Position numbers and translations under genes: made by a program
DNA from: Coriaria nepalensis
Taxonomy: Eukaryota > Streptophyta > Magnoliopsida > Cucurbitales > Coriariaceae
Assembly (NCBI GenBank): GCA_027186245.1
Contig: CP114483.1
Span: forward strand, 11,242,220-11,306,219
Reading direction: 5' to 3'
DNA length: 64,000 bases
Shown: in pieces, positions 52,124 through 64,000 of the stretch
Layout: every line of letters begins with the position of its first letter
Numbering within the stretch: the stretch's first letter is position 1
The notes under the pieces: model-generated
The model's input: only the letters and a program-made list of their open reading frames with translations
Databases searched by the model: none
What the model was told of the DNA's origin: nothing

Positions 52124-55100
52124 AAATTCGCAGTTTAAACATGACTTTCGTGCATAACTTGCCGTTGATCGATTCAAGGCAACAACGCATTTGTTTAGCC
52201 TTAAAATCATGTCATTGAGTCTCTTGTAGTCATGAAATCATTCTAAATTAATCCGAACGAATTCTATTTTCGCCCTTCAAACATGATTTTCTTACATAAC
52301 TTGCAATTAATCTATTGAGGACAACAATGCATTCCTTTAGCCTTAAAAAGCATGTCATTCAGTCTTTTCATGTCATTAAATTGTTTGAAAGCACATCGAA
52401 CCAATTCTATGTTTGCATCTAAAACACGACTTTCATGCATAACTTGCAAATGATCTATTGAAGAAAACTATGCATTTTTTTAGCCTTAAAGTCGTATTAT
52501 TGCGTCTCTTTTGGTCATTAAATCATTCAAAATCACTTCGAACGAAATTAGCAGTTTAAACATGACTTTCGTGCATAACTTGCCGTTGATCGATTCAAGG
52601 CAACAACGCATTTGTTTAGCCTTAAAATCATGTCATTGAGTCTCTTGTAGTCATGAAATCATTCTAAATTAATCCGAACGAATTCTATTTTCGCCCTTCA
52701 AACATGATTTTCTTACATAACTTGCAATTAATCTATTGAAGACAACAATGCATTCCTTTAGCCTTAAAAAGCATGTCTTTTAGTCTTTTCATGTCATTAA
52801 ATTGTTTGGAAGCACGTCGAACCAAATCTATGTTTGCATTTAAAACACGACTTTCATGCATAACTTGCAAATGATCTATTGAAGAAAACTATGCATTTTT
52901 TTAGCCTTAAAGTCGTATTATTGCGTCTCTTTTGGTCATTAAATCATTCAAACTCACTTCGAACGAAATTCGCAGTTTAAACATGACTTTCGTGCATAAC
53001 TTGCCGTTGATCGATTCAAGGCAACAACGCATTTGTTTAGCCTTAAAATCATGTCATTGAGTCTCTTGTAGTCATGAAATCATTCTAAATTAATCCGAAC
53101 GAATTCTATTTTCGCCCTTCAAACATGATTTTCTTACATAACTTGCAATTAATCTATTGAAGACAACAATGCATTCCTTTAGCCTTAAAAAGCATGTCTT
53201 TCAGTCTTTTCATGTCATTAAATTGTTTGGAAGCACGTCGAACCAAATCTATGTTTGCATTTAAAACACGACTTTCATGCATAACTTGCAAATGATCTAT
53301 TGAAGAAAACTATGCATTTTTTGAGCCTTAAAGTCGTATTATTGCATCTCTTTTAGTCATTAAATCATTCAAAATCACTTCGTACGAAATTCGCAGTTTA
53401 AACATGACTTTCGTGCATAACTTGCCGTTGATCGATTCAAGGCAACAACGCATTTGATTAGCCTTAAAATCATGTCATTGAGTCTCTTGTAGTCATGAAA
53501 TCATTCTAAATTAATTCGAACGAATTCTATTTTTGCCCTTCAAACATGATTTTCTTACATAACTTGCAATTAATCTATTGAAGACAACAATGCATTCCTT
53601 TAGCCTTAAAAAGCATGTCATTCAGTCTTTTCATGTCATTAAATTGTTTGAAAGCACGTCGAACCAAATCTATGTTTGCATTTAAAACACGACTTTAATG
53701 CATAACTTGCAAATGATCTATTGAAGAAAACTATGCATTTTTTTAGCCTTAAAGTCGTATTATTGCGTCTCTTTTAGTCATTAAATCATTCAAACTCACT
53801 TCGTACGAAATTCGCAGTTTAAACATGACTTTCGTGCATAACTTGCCGTTGATCGATTCAAGGCAACAACGCATTTGTTTAGCCTTAAAATCATGTCATT
53901 GAGTCTCTTGTAGTCATGAAATCATTCTAAATTAATCCGAATGAATTCTATTTTCGCCCTTCAAACATGATTTTCTTACATAACTTGCAATTAATCTATT
54001 GAGGACAACAATGCATTCCTTTAGCCTTAAAAAGCATGTCATTCAGTCTTTTCATGTCATTAAATTGTTTGAAAGCACGTCGAACCAAATCTATGTTTGC
54101 ATTTAAAACACGACTTTCATGCATAACTTGCAAATGATCTATTGAAGAAAACTATGCATTTTTTTAGCCTTAAAGTCGTATTATTGCGTCTCTTTTAGTC
54201 ATTAAATCATTGAAAATCACTTCGTACGAAATTCGCAGTTTAAACATGACTTTCGTGCATAACTTGCCGTTGATCGATTCAAGGCAACAAAGCATTTGTT
54301 TAGCCTTAAAATCATGTCATTGAGTCTCTTGTAGTCATGAAATCATTCTAAATTAATCCGAAGGAATTCTATTTTCGCCCTACAAACATGATTTTCTTAC
54401 ATAACTTGCAATTAATCTATTGAAGACAACAATGCATTCCTTTAGCCTTAAAAAGCATGTCATTCAGTCTTTTCATGTCATTAAATTGTTTGAAAGCACG
54501 TCGAACCAAATCTATGTTTGCATTTAAAACACGACTTTCATGCATAACTTGCAAATGATCTATTGAAGTTTTACTATGCATTTTTTTAGCCTTAAAGTCG
54601 TATTATTGCGTCTCTTTTAGTCATTAAATCATTCAAAATCAGTTCGTACGAAATTCGCAGTTTAAACATGACTTTCGTGCATAACTTGCCGTTGATCGAT
54701 TCAAGGCAACAACGCATTTGTTTAGCCTTAAAATCATGTCATTGAGTCTCTTGTAGTCATGAAATCATTCTAAATTAATCCGAACGAATTCTATTTTCGC
54801 CCAACAAACATGATTTTCTTACATAACTTGCAATTAATCTATGGAAGACAAAAATGCATTCCTTTAGCCTTAAAAAGCATGTCATTCAGTCTTTTCATGT
54901 CATTAAATTGTTTGAAAGCACGTCGACCCAAATCTATGTTTCCATTTAAAACACGACTTTCATGCATAACTTGCAAATCATCTATTGAAGAAAACTATGC
55001 ATTTTTTTAGCCTTAAAGTCGTATTATTGCGTCTCTTTTGGTAATTAAATCATTCAAAATCACTTCGAACGAAATTCGCAGTTTAAACATGACTTTCATG

Positions 55101-55977
55101 CATAACTTGCCGTTGATCGATTCAAGGCAACAACGCATTTGTTTAGCCTTAAAATCATGTCATTGAGTCTCTTGTAGTCATGAAATCATTCTAAATTAAT
55201 CCGAACGAATTCTATTTTCGCTCTTCAAACATGATTTTCTTACATAACTTGCAATTAATCTATTGAAGACAAAAATGCATTCCCTTAGCCGTAAAAAGCA
55301 TGTCATTCAGTATTTTCCTGTCATTAAATTGTTTGAAAGCACATCGAACCAATTCTATGTTTGCATCTAAAACACGACTTTCATGCATAACTTGCAAATG
55401 ATCTATTGAAGAAAACTATGCATTTTTTTAGCCTTAAAGTTGTATTATTGCGTCTCTTTTGGTAATTAAATCATTCAAAATCACTTCGAACGAAATTCGC
55501 AGTTTAAACATGACTTTCGTGCATAACTTGCCGTTGATCGATTCAAGGCAACAACGCATTTGTTTAGCCTTGAAATCATGTCATTGAGTCTCTTGTAGTC
55601 ATGAAATCATTCTAAATTAATCCGAACGAATTCTATTTTCGCCCTTCAAACATGATTTTCTTGCATAACTTGGAATTAATCTATTGAGGACAACAATGCG
55701 TTCGTTTAGCCTTAAAAAGCATGTCATTCAGTCTTTTCATGTCATTAAATTGTTTGAAAGCACATCGAACCAATTCTATGTTTGCATTTAAAACACGACT
55801 TTCATGCATAACTTGCAAATGATCTATTGAAGAAAACTATGCATTTTTTTAGCCTTAAAGTCGTATTATTACGTCTCTTTTGGTCATTAAATCATTCAAA
55901 ATCAGTTCGTACGAAATTCGCAGTTTAAACATGACTTTCGTGCATAACTTGCCGTTGATCGATTCAAGGCAACAACG
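49662..55977 (+). repeat. 6316-bp tandem duplication, copy 1 (15 units)
   Basis: Fifteen trimers plus one +1 indel repeat at 55978-62293. Marker pairs at exact offset 6316: 49867/56183 (acgtcaaacc), 50321/56637 (acgactttcc), 51551/57867 (acgtcaaacc aaacc variant), 54565/60881 (gaagttttac). By eye I found one difference over about 6.5 kb (cttacataac at 56083 versus ctaacataac at 62399), so the duplication is very recent or the copies are being homogenised. Confidence 0.92.
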
Positions 55978-58900
55978 CATTTGTTTAGCCTTAAAATCAT
56001 GTCATTGAGTCTCTTGTAGTCATGAAATCATTCTAAATTAATCCGAACGAATTCTATTTTCGCCCTTCAAACATGATTTTCTTACATAACTTGCAATTAA
56101 TCTATTGAGGACAACAATGCATTCCTTTAGCCTTAAAAAGCATGTCATTCAGTCTTTTCATGTCATTAAATTGTTTGAAAGCACGTCAAACCAAATCTAT
56201 GTTTGCATTTAAAACACGACTTTCATCCATAACTTGCAAATGATCTATTGAAGAAAACTATGCATTTTTTTAGCCTTAAAGTCGTATTATTGCGTCTCTT
56301 TTGGTCATTAAATCATTCAAAATCACTTCGTACGAAATTCGCAGTTTAAACATGACTTTCGTGCATAACTTGCCGTTGATCGATTCAAGGCAACAACGCA
56401 TTTGTTTAGCCTTAAAATCATGTCATTGAGTCTCTTGTAGTCATGAAATCATTCTAAATTAATCCGAACGAATTCTATTTTCGCCCTTCAAACATGATTT
56501 TCTTACATAACTTGCAATTAATCTATTGAGGACAACAATGCATTCCTTTAGCCTTAAAAAGCATGTCATTCAGTCTTTTCATGTCATTAAATTGTTTGAA
56601 AGCACGTCGAACCAAATCTATGTTTGCATTTAAAACACGACTTTCCTGCATAACTTGCAAATGATCTATTGAAGAAAACTATGCATTTTTTTAGCCTTAA
56701 AGTCGTATTATTGCGTCTCTTTTAGTCATTAAATCATTCAAACTCAGTTCGTACGAAATTCGCAGTTTAAACATGACTTTCGTGCATAACTTGCCGTTGA
56801 TCGATTCAAGGCAACAACGCATTTGTTTAGCCTTAAAATCATGTCATTGAGTCTCTTGTAGTCATGAAATCATTCTAAATTAATCCGAACGAATTCTATT
56901 TTCGCCCTACAAACATGATTTTCTTACATAACTTGCAATTAATCTATTGAGGACAACAATGCATTCCTTTAGCCTTAAAAAGCATGTCATTCAGTCTTTT
57001 CATGTCATTAAATTGTTCGAAAGCACGTCGAACCAAATCTATGTTTGCATTTAAAACACGACTTTCATGCATAACTTGCAAATGATCTATTGAAGAAAAC
57101 TATGCATTTTTTGAGCCTTAAAGTCGTATTATTGCATCTCTTTTAGTCATTAAATCATTCAAAATCAGTTCGTACGAAATTCGCAGTTTAAACATGACTT
57201 TCGTGCATAACTTGCCGTTGATCGATTCAACGCAACAACGCATTTGTTTAGCCGTAAAATCATGTCATTGAGTCTCTTGTAGTCATGAAATCATTCTAAA
57301 TTAATCCGAACGAATTCTATTTTCGCCCTTCAAACATGATTTTCTTACATAACTTGCAATTAATCTATTGAAGACAAAAATGCATTCCCTTAGCCGTAAA
57401 AAGCATGTCATTCAGTATTTTCATGTCAATAAATTGTTTGAAAGCACATCGTACCAATTCTATGTTTGCATCTAAAACACGACTTTCATGCATAACTTGC
57501 AAATGATCTATTGAAGAAAACTATGCATTTTTTTAGCCTTAAATTCGTTTTATTGCGTCTCTTTTAGTCATTAAATCATTCAAAATCACTTCGAACGAAA
57601 TTCGCAGTTTAAACATGACTTTCATGCATAACTTGCCGTTGATCGATTCGAGGCAACAACGCATTTGTTTAGCCTTAAAATCATGTCATTGAGTCTCTTG
57701 TAGTCATGAAATCATTCTAAATTAATCCGAACGAATTCTATTTTCGCCCTTCAAACATGATTTTCTTACATAACTTGCAATTAATCTATTGAGGACAACA
57801 ATGCATTCCTTTAGCCTTAAAAAGCATGTCATTCAGTCTTTTCATGTCATTAAATTGTTTGAAAGCACGTCAAACCAAACCTATGTTTGCATTTAAAACA
57901 CGACTTTCATCCATAACTTGGAAATGATCTATTGAAGAAAACTATGCATTTTTTTAGCCTTAAAGTCGTATTATTGCGTCTCTTTTAGTCATTAAATCAT
58001 TCAAAATCACTTCGTACGAAATTCGCAGTTTAAACATGACTTTCGTGCATAACTTGCCGTTGATCGATTCAAGGCAACAACGCATTTGTTTAGCCTTAAA
58101 ATCATGTCATTGAGTCTCTTGTAGTCATGAAATCATTCTAAATTAATCCGAACGAATTCTATTTTCGCCCTTCAAACATGATTTTCTTACATAACTTGCA
58201 ATTAATCTATTGAGGACAACAATGCATTCCTTTAGCCTTAAAAAGCATGTCATTCAGTCTTTTCATGTCATTAAATTGTTTGAAAGCACGTCGAACCAAA
58301 TCTATGTTTGCATTTAAAACACGACTTTCATGCATAACTTGCAAATGATCTATTGAAGAAAACTATGCATTTTTTTAGCCTTAAAGTCGTATTATTGCGT
58401 CTCTTTTAGTCATTAAATCATTCAAACTCAGTTCGTACGAAATTCGCAGTTTAAACATGACTTTCGTGCATAACTTGCCGTTGATCGATTCAAGGCAACA
58501 ACGCATTTGTTTAGCCTTAAAATCATGTCATTGAGTCTCTTGTAGTCATGAAATCATTCTAAATTAATCCGAACGAATTCTATTTTCGCCCTTCAAACAT
58601 GATTTTCTTACATAACTTGCAATTAATCTATTGAGGACAACAATGCATTCCTTTAGCCTTAAAAAGCATGTCATTCAGTCTTTTCATGTCATTAAATTGT
58701 TTGAAAGCACATCGAACCAATTCTATGTTTGCATCTAAAACACGACTTTCATGCATAACTTGCAAATGATCTATTGAAGAAAACTATGCATTTTTTTAGC
58801 CTTAAAGTCGTATTATTGCGTCTCTTTTGGTCATTAAATCATTCAAAATCACTTCGAACGAAATTAGCAGTTTAAACATGACTTTCGTGCATAACTTGCC

Positions 58901-61900
58901 GTTGATCGATTCAAGGCAACAACGCATTTGTTTAGCCTTAAAATCATGTCATTGAGTCTCTTGTAGTCATGAAATCATTCTAAATTAATCCGAACGAATT
59001 CTATTTTCGCCCTTCAAACATGATTTTCTTACATAACTTGCAATTAATCTATTGAAGACAACAATGCATTCCTTTAGCCTTAAAAAGCATGTCTTTTAGT
59101 CTTTTCATGTCATTAAATTGTTTGGAAGCACGTCGAACCAAATCTATGTTTGCATTTAAAACACGACTTTCATGCATAACTTGCAAATGATCTATTGAAG
59201 AAAACTATGCATTTTTTTAGCCTTAAAGTCGTATTATTGCGTCTCTTTTGGTCATTAAATCATTCAAACTCACTTCGAACGAAATTCGCAGTTTAAACAT
59301 GACTTTCGTGCATAACTTGCCGTTGATCGATTCAAGGCAACAACGCATTTGTTTAGCCTTAAAATCATGTCATTGAGTCTCTTGTAGTCATGAAATCATT
59401 CTAAATTAATCCGAACGAATTCTATTTTCGCCCTTCAAACATGATTTTCTTACATAACTTGCAATTAATCTATTGAAGACAACAATGCATTCCTTTAGCC
59501 TTAAAAAGCATGTCTTTCAGTCTTTTCATGTCATTAAATTGTTTGGAAGCACGTCGAACCAAATCTATGTTTGCATTTAAAACACGACTTTCATGCATAA
59601 CTTGCAAATGATCTATTGAAGAAAACTATGCATTTTTTGAGCCTTAAAGTCGTATTATTGCATCTCTTTTAGTCATTAAATCATTCAAAATCACTTCGTA
59701 CGAAATTCGCAGTTTAAACATGACTTTCGTGCATAACTTGCCGTTGATCGATTCAAGGCAACAACGCATTTGATTAGCCTTAAAATCATGTCATTGAGTC
59801 TCTTGTAGTCATGAAATCATTCTAAATTAATTCGAACGAATTCTATTTTTGCCCTTCAAACATGATTTTCTTACATAACTTGCAATTAATCTATTGAAGA
59901 CAACAATGCATTCCTTTAGCCTTAAAAAGCATGTCATTCAGTCTTTTCATGTCATTAAATTGTTTGAAAGCACGTCGAACCAAATCTATGTTTGCATTTA
60001 AAACACGACTTTAATGCATAACTTGCAAATGATCTATTGAAGAAAACTATGCATTTTTTTAGCCTTAAAGTCGTATTATTGCGTCTCTTTTAGTCATTAA
60101 ATCATTCAAACTCACTTCGTACGAAATTCGCAGTTTAAACATGACTTTCGTGCATAACTTGCCGTTGATCGATTCAAGGCAACAACGCATTTGTTTAGCC
60201 TTAAAATCATGTCATTGAGTCTCTTGTAGTCATGAAATCATTCTAAATTAATCCGAATGAATTCTATTTTCGCCCTTCAAACATGATTTTCTTACATAAC
60301 TTGCAATTAATCTATTGAGGACAACAATGCATTCCTTTAGCCTTAAAAAGCATGTCATTCAGTCTTTTCATGTCATTAAATTGTTTGAAAGCACGTCGAA
60401 CCAAATCTATGTTTGCATTTAAAACACGACTTTCATGCATAACTTGCAAATGATCTATTGAAGAAAACTATGCATTTTTTTAGCCTTAAAGTCGTATTAT
60501 TGCGTCTCTTTTAGTCATTAAATCATTGAAAATCACTTCGTACGAAATTCGCAGTTTAAACATGACTTTCGTGCATAACTTGCCGTTGATCGATTCAAGG
60601 CAACAAAGCATTTGTTTAGCCTTAAAATCATGTCATTGAGTCTCTTGTAGTCATGAAATCATTCTAAATTAATCCGAAGGAATTCTATTTTCGCCCTACA
60701 AACATGATTTTCTTACATAACTTGCAATTAATCTATTGAAGACAACAATGCATTCCTTTAGCCTTAAAAAGCATGTCATTCAGTCTTTTCATGTCATTAA
60801 ATTGTTTGAAAGCACGTCGAACCAAATCTATGTTTGCATTTAAAACACGACTTTCATGCATAACTTGCAAATGATCTATTGAAGTTTTACTATGCATTTT
60901 TTTAGCCTTAAAGTCGTATTATTGCGTCTCTTTTAGTCATTAAATCATTCAAAATCAGTTCGTACGAAATTCGCAGTTTAAACATGACTTTCGTGCATAA
61001 CTTGCCGTTGATCGATTCAAGGCAACAACGCATTTGTTTAGCCTTAAAATCATGTCATTGAGTCTCTTGTAGTCATGAAATCATTCTAAATTAATCCGAA
61101 CGAATTCTATTTTCGCCCAACAAACATGATTTTCTTACATAACTTGCAATTAATCTATGGAAGACAAAAATGCATTCCTTTAGCCTTAAAAAGCATGTCA
61201 TTCAGTCTTTTCATGTCATTAAATTGTTTGAAAGCACGTCGACCCAAATCTATGTTTCCATTTAAAACACGACTTTCATGCATAACTTGCAAATCATCTA
61301 TTGAAGAAAACTATGCATTTTTTTAGCCTTAAAGTCGTATTATTGCGTCTCTTTTGGTAATTAAATCATTCAAAATCACTTCGAACGAAATTCGCAGTTT
61401 AAACATGACTTTCATGCATAACTTGCCGTTGATCGATTCAAGGCAACAACGCATTTGTTTAGCCTTAAAATCATGTCATTGAGTCTCTTGTAGTCATGAA
61501 ATCATTCTAAATTAATCCGAACGAATTCTATTTTCGCTCTTCAAACATGATTTTCTTACATAACTTGCAATTAATCTATTGAAGACAAAAATGCATTCCC
61601 TTAGCCGTAAAAAGCATGTCATTCAGTATTTTCCTGTCATTAAATTGTTTGAAAGCACATCGAACCAATTCTATGTTTGCATCTAAAACACGACTTTCAT
61701 GCATAACTTGCAAATGATCTATTGAAGAAAACTATGCATTTTTTTAGCCTTAAAGTTGTATTATTGCGTCTCTTTTGGTAATTAAATCATTCAAAATCAC
61801 TTCGAACGAAATTCGCAGTTTAAACATGACTTTCGTGCATAACTTGCCGTTGATCGATTCAAGGCAACAACGCATTTGTTTAGCCTTGAAATCATGTCAT

Positions 61901-62293
61901 TGAGTCTCTTGTAGTCATGAAATCATTCTAAATTAATCCGAACGAATTCTATTTTCGCCCTTCAAACATGATTTTCTTGCATAACTTGGAATTAATCTAT
62001 TGAGGACAACAATGCGTTCGTTTAGCCTTAAAAAGCATGTCATTCAGTCTTTTCATGTCATTAAATTGTTTGAAAGCACATCGAACCAATTCTATGTTTG
62101 CATTTAAAACACGACTTTCATGCATAACTTGCAAATGATCTATTGAAGAAAACTATGCATTTTTTTAGCCTTAAAGTCGTATTATTACGTCTCTTTTGGT
62201 CATTAAATCATTCAAAATCAGTTCGTACGAAATTCGCAGTTTAAACATGACTTTCGTGCATAACTTGCCGTTGATCGATTCAAGGCAACAACG
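55978..62293 (+). repeat. 6316-bp tandem duplication, copy 2
   Basis: Direct repeat of copy 1. The match continues to 62503, 210 bp past the second copy, as expected for a tandem duplication by unequal exchange at matching positions. It breaks at 62504, where gtcgaccc replaces gtcaaacc, and on the left at 49661/55977 (aacacattt versus aacgcattt). Confidence 0.92.
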
Positions 62294-63793
62294 CATTTGT
62301 TTAGCCTTAAAATCATGTCATTGAGTCTCTTGTAGTCATGAAATCATTCTAAATTAATCCGAACGAATTCTATTTTCGCCCTTCAAACATGATTTTCTAA
62401 CATAACTTGCAATTAATCTATTGAGGACAACAATGCATTCCTTTAGCCTTAAAAAGCATGTCATTCAGTCTTTTCATGTCATTAAATTGTTTGAAAGCAC
62501 GTCGACCCAAATCTATGTTTCCATTTAAAACACGACTTTCATGCATAACTTGCAAATCATCTATTGAAGAAAACTATGCATTTTTTTAGCCTTAAAGTCG
62601 TATTATTGCGTCTCTTTGGGTCATTAAATCATTCAAAATCACTTCGAACGAAATTCGCAGTTTAAACATGACTTTCGTGCATAACTTGCCGTTGATCGAT
62701 CCAAGGCAACAACGCATTTGATTAGCCTTAAAATCATGTCATTGAGTCTCTTGTAGTCATGAAATCATTCTAAATTAATCCGAAGGAATTCTATTCTCGC
62801 CCTACAAACATGATTTTCTTACATAACTTGCAATTATTCTATTGAAGACAACAATGCATTCCTTTAGCCTTAAAAAGCATGTCATTCAGTCTTTTCATCT
62901 CATTAAATTGTTTGAAAGCACGTCGAACCAAATCTATGTTTGCATTTAAAACACGACTTTCATGCATAACTTGCAAATGATCTATTGAAGAAAACTATGC
63001 ATTTTTTTAGCCTTAAAGACGTATTATTGCGTCTCTTTTGGTCATTAAATCATTCAAAATCACATCGTACGAAATTCGCAGTTTAAACATGACTTTCGTG
63101 CATAACTTGCCGTTGATCGATTCAAGGCAACAACGCATTTGTTTAGCCTTAAAATCATGTCATTGAGTCTCTTGTAGTCATGAAATCATTCTAAATTAAT
63201 CCGAACGAATTCTATTTTCGCCCTTCAAACATGATTTTCTTGCATAACTTGCAATTAATCTATTGAGGACAACAATGCGTTCGTTTAGCCTTAAAAAGCA
63301 TGTCATTCAGTCTTTTCATGTCATTAAATTGTTTGAAAGCACATCGAACCAATTCTATGTTTGCATTTAAAACACGACTTTCATGCATAACTTGCAAATG
63401 ATCTATTGAAGAAAACTATGCACTTTTTTAGCCTTAAAGTCGTATTATTGCGTCTCTTTTAGTCATTAAATCATTCAAAATCACTTCGTACGAAATTCGC
63501 AGTTTAAACATGACTTTCGTGCATAACTTGCCGTTGATCGATTCAAGGCAACAACGCATTTGTTTAGCCTTAAAATCATGTCATTGAGTCTCTTGTAGTC
63601 ATGAAATCATTCTAAATTAATCCGAACGAATTCTATTTTCACCCTTCAAACATGATTTTCTTACATAACTTGCAATTAATCTATTGAGGACAACAATGCA
63701 TTCCTTTAGCCTTAAAAAGCATGTCATTCAGTCTTTTCATGTCATTAAATTGTTTGAAAGCACGTCGAACCAAATCTATGATTGCATTTAAAA

Positions 63794-64000
63794 CACGACT
63801 TTCCTGCATAACTTGCAAATGATCTATTGAAGAAAACTATGCATTTTTTTAGCCTTAAAGTCGTATTATTGCATCTCTTTTAGTCATTAAATCATTCAAA
63901 ATCAGTTCGTACGAAATTCGCAGTTTAAACATGACTTTCGTGCATAACTTGCCGTTGATCGATTCAAGGCAACAATGCATTTGTTTAGCCGTAAAATCAT
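63794..64000 (+). repeat. Partial HOR unit at the window end
   Basis: A complete A monomer (63794-63929) and the first 71 bp of B. The array clearly continues beyond the window. The sequence matches 48215-48421 (offset 15579), including caacaatgcatttgtttagc and the tagccgtaaaatc variant. Confidence 0.95.

Larger units (their letters stand above)
40637..63793 (+). repeat. Block of 55 trimer units
   Basis: 55 x 421 plus 2 bp: three +1 events (gaagttttactatg at 44881, 54565 and 60881) and one -1 (attgcgctctttt at about 42820). There are no dimers. C-gamma units reappear at 45240, 46501, 47343, 54924, 61240 and 62501. The block is dominated by the nested 9684-, 6316- and 1684-bp duplications. 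Confidence 0.95.
1..64000. repeat. Satellite DNA array, 421-bp trimeric HOR, fills the whole window
   Basis: The same sequence recurs every 421 bp from the first base to the last: the A-monomer start (cacgactttcatgcataa) is at 1, 422, 843, 1264, 1685, 2106 and so on to 63794. Counting starts gives 138 trimers of 421 bp, 20 dimers of 285 bp and a 207-bp remainder; the total fits after net 1-bp indels. All units lie in one orientation, with no inversion, no foreign insertion and no stretch of non-repeat sequence. Units differ from each other at a few percent of sites by eye. Known biology: such homogeneous HOR arrays mark eukaryotic centromeric or pericentromeric heterochromatin. That location is an inference here, since no flanking sequence is present. 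Confidence 0.98.

Noticed and set aside
1..64000. CRISPR-like array of repeats and spacers
   Set aside because: The whole 421-bp period is conserved with no variable spacers; unit length and the absence of any cas gene exclude it.
1..64000. Ribosomal or 5S/tRNA gene cluster in tandem
   Set aside because: No tRNA-like or 5S internal promoter boxes or conserved rRNA segments are recognisable; the units are AT-rich and contain related submonomers.
1..64000. Assignment to a named satellite or species (several beetles have 142-144-bp satellites; many plants have AT-rich centromeric repeats)
   Set aside because: Similarity in monomer length or composition alone is not evidence. I cannot match the sequence to a family from memory; a search of satellite and Repbase-type collections with the A, B and C consensus would decide.
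1..64000. Possible transposon-derived tandem repeat (Helitron or MITE array)
   Set aside because: No terminal inverted repeats, target-site duplications or coding remnants were seen at unit boundaries; the boundaries are arbitrary points in a continuous period.

Overview
The window is one uninterrupted block of tandem satellite DNA. I see no gene, RNA gene, transposon insertion, CRISPR array or unique-sequence island in 64 kb. The basic period is 421 bp: a trimeric higher-order repeat (HOR) of three diverged but clearly related monomers, A (136 bp), B (142 bp) and C (143 bp), always in the order A-B-C and always in the same orientation. Following the A-monomer start through the window gives 138 full 421-bp trimers, 20 shortened 285-bp dimers (an A/B chimeric monomer plus C) and a final 207-bp partial unit. 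This accounts for all 64000 bases once a handful of 1-bp indels are included.

Host: arrays of this size, low G+C (about one third; monomer A counts to about 31%), multi-tier HOR organisation and very high inter-unit identity are typical of eukaryotic centromeric or pericentromeric satellites in plants and animals. I do not recognise the family and cannot name the organism.

Layout: 1-6735, 16 trimers; 6736-7305, two type-1 dimers; 7306-9831, 6 trimers; 9832-10116, one type-1 dimer; 10117-24008, 33 trimers; 24009-24293, the first type-2 dimer; 24294-27659, 8 trimers; 27660-35001, dimers and trimers alternating strictly, giving a new 706-bp five-monomer HOR; 35002-37106, 5 trimers; 37107-40636, a second dimer/trimer block; 40637-63793, 55 trimers; 63794-64000, partial unit.

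On top of this lie larger near-identical duplications: 6042 and 5485 bp spacings in the first 12 kb, a tandem 2526-bp block at 18.7-23.7 kb, a 1833-bp block at 37.5-40.7 kb, a tandem 1684-bp block at 48.8-52.3 kb and a tandem 6316-bp block at 49.7-62.5 kb, inside which a 3.6-kb segment also recurs from 42.9 kb. The two dimer types have different A/B junctions a few bases apart, so the same A-to-B unequal exchange appears to have happened at least twice. The type-2 dimers fall into three sub-families (p, q, r) that follow one another in a fixed cyclic order, a third tier of about 2118 bp. The short open frames in the window arise from unit-specific point changes or 1-bp deletions that remove a stop codon and are not genes.
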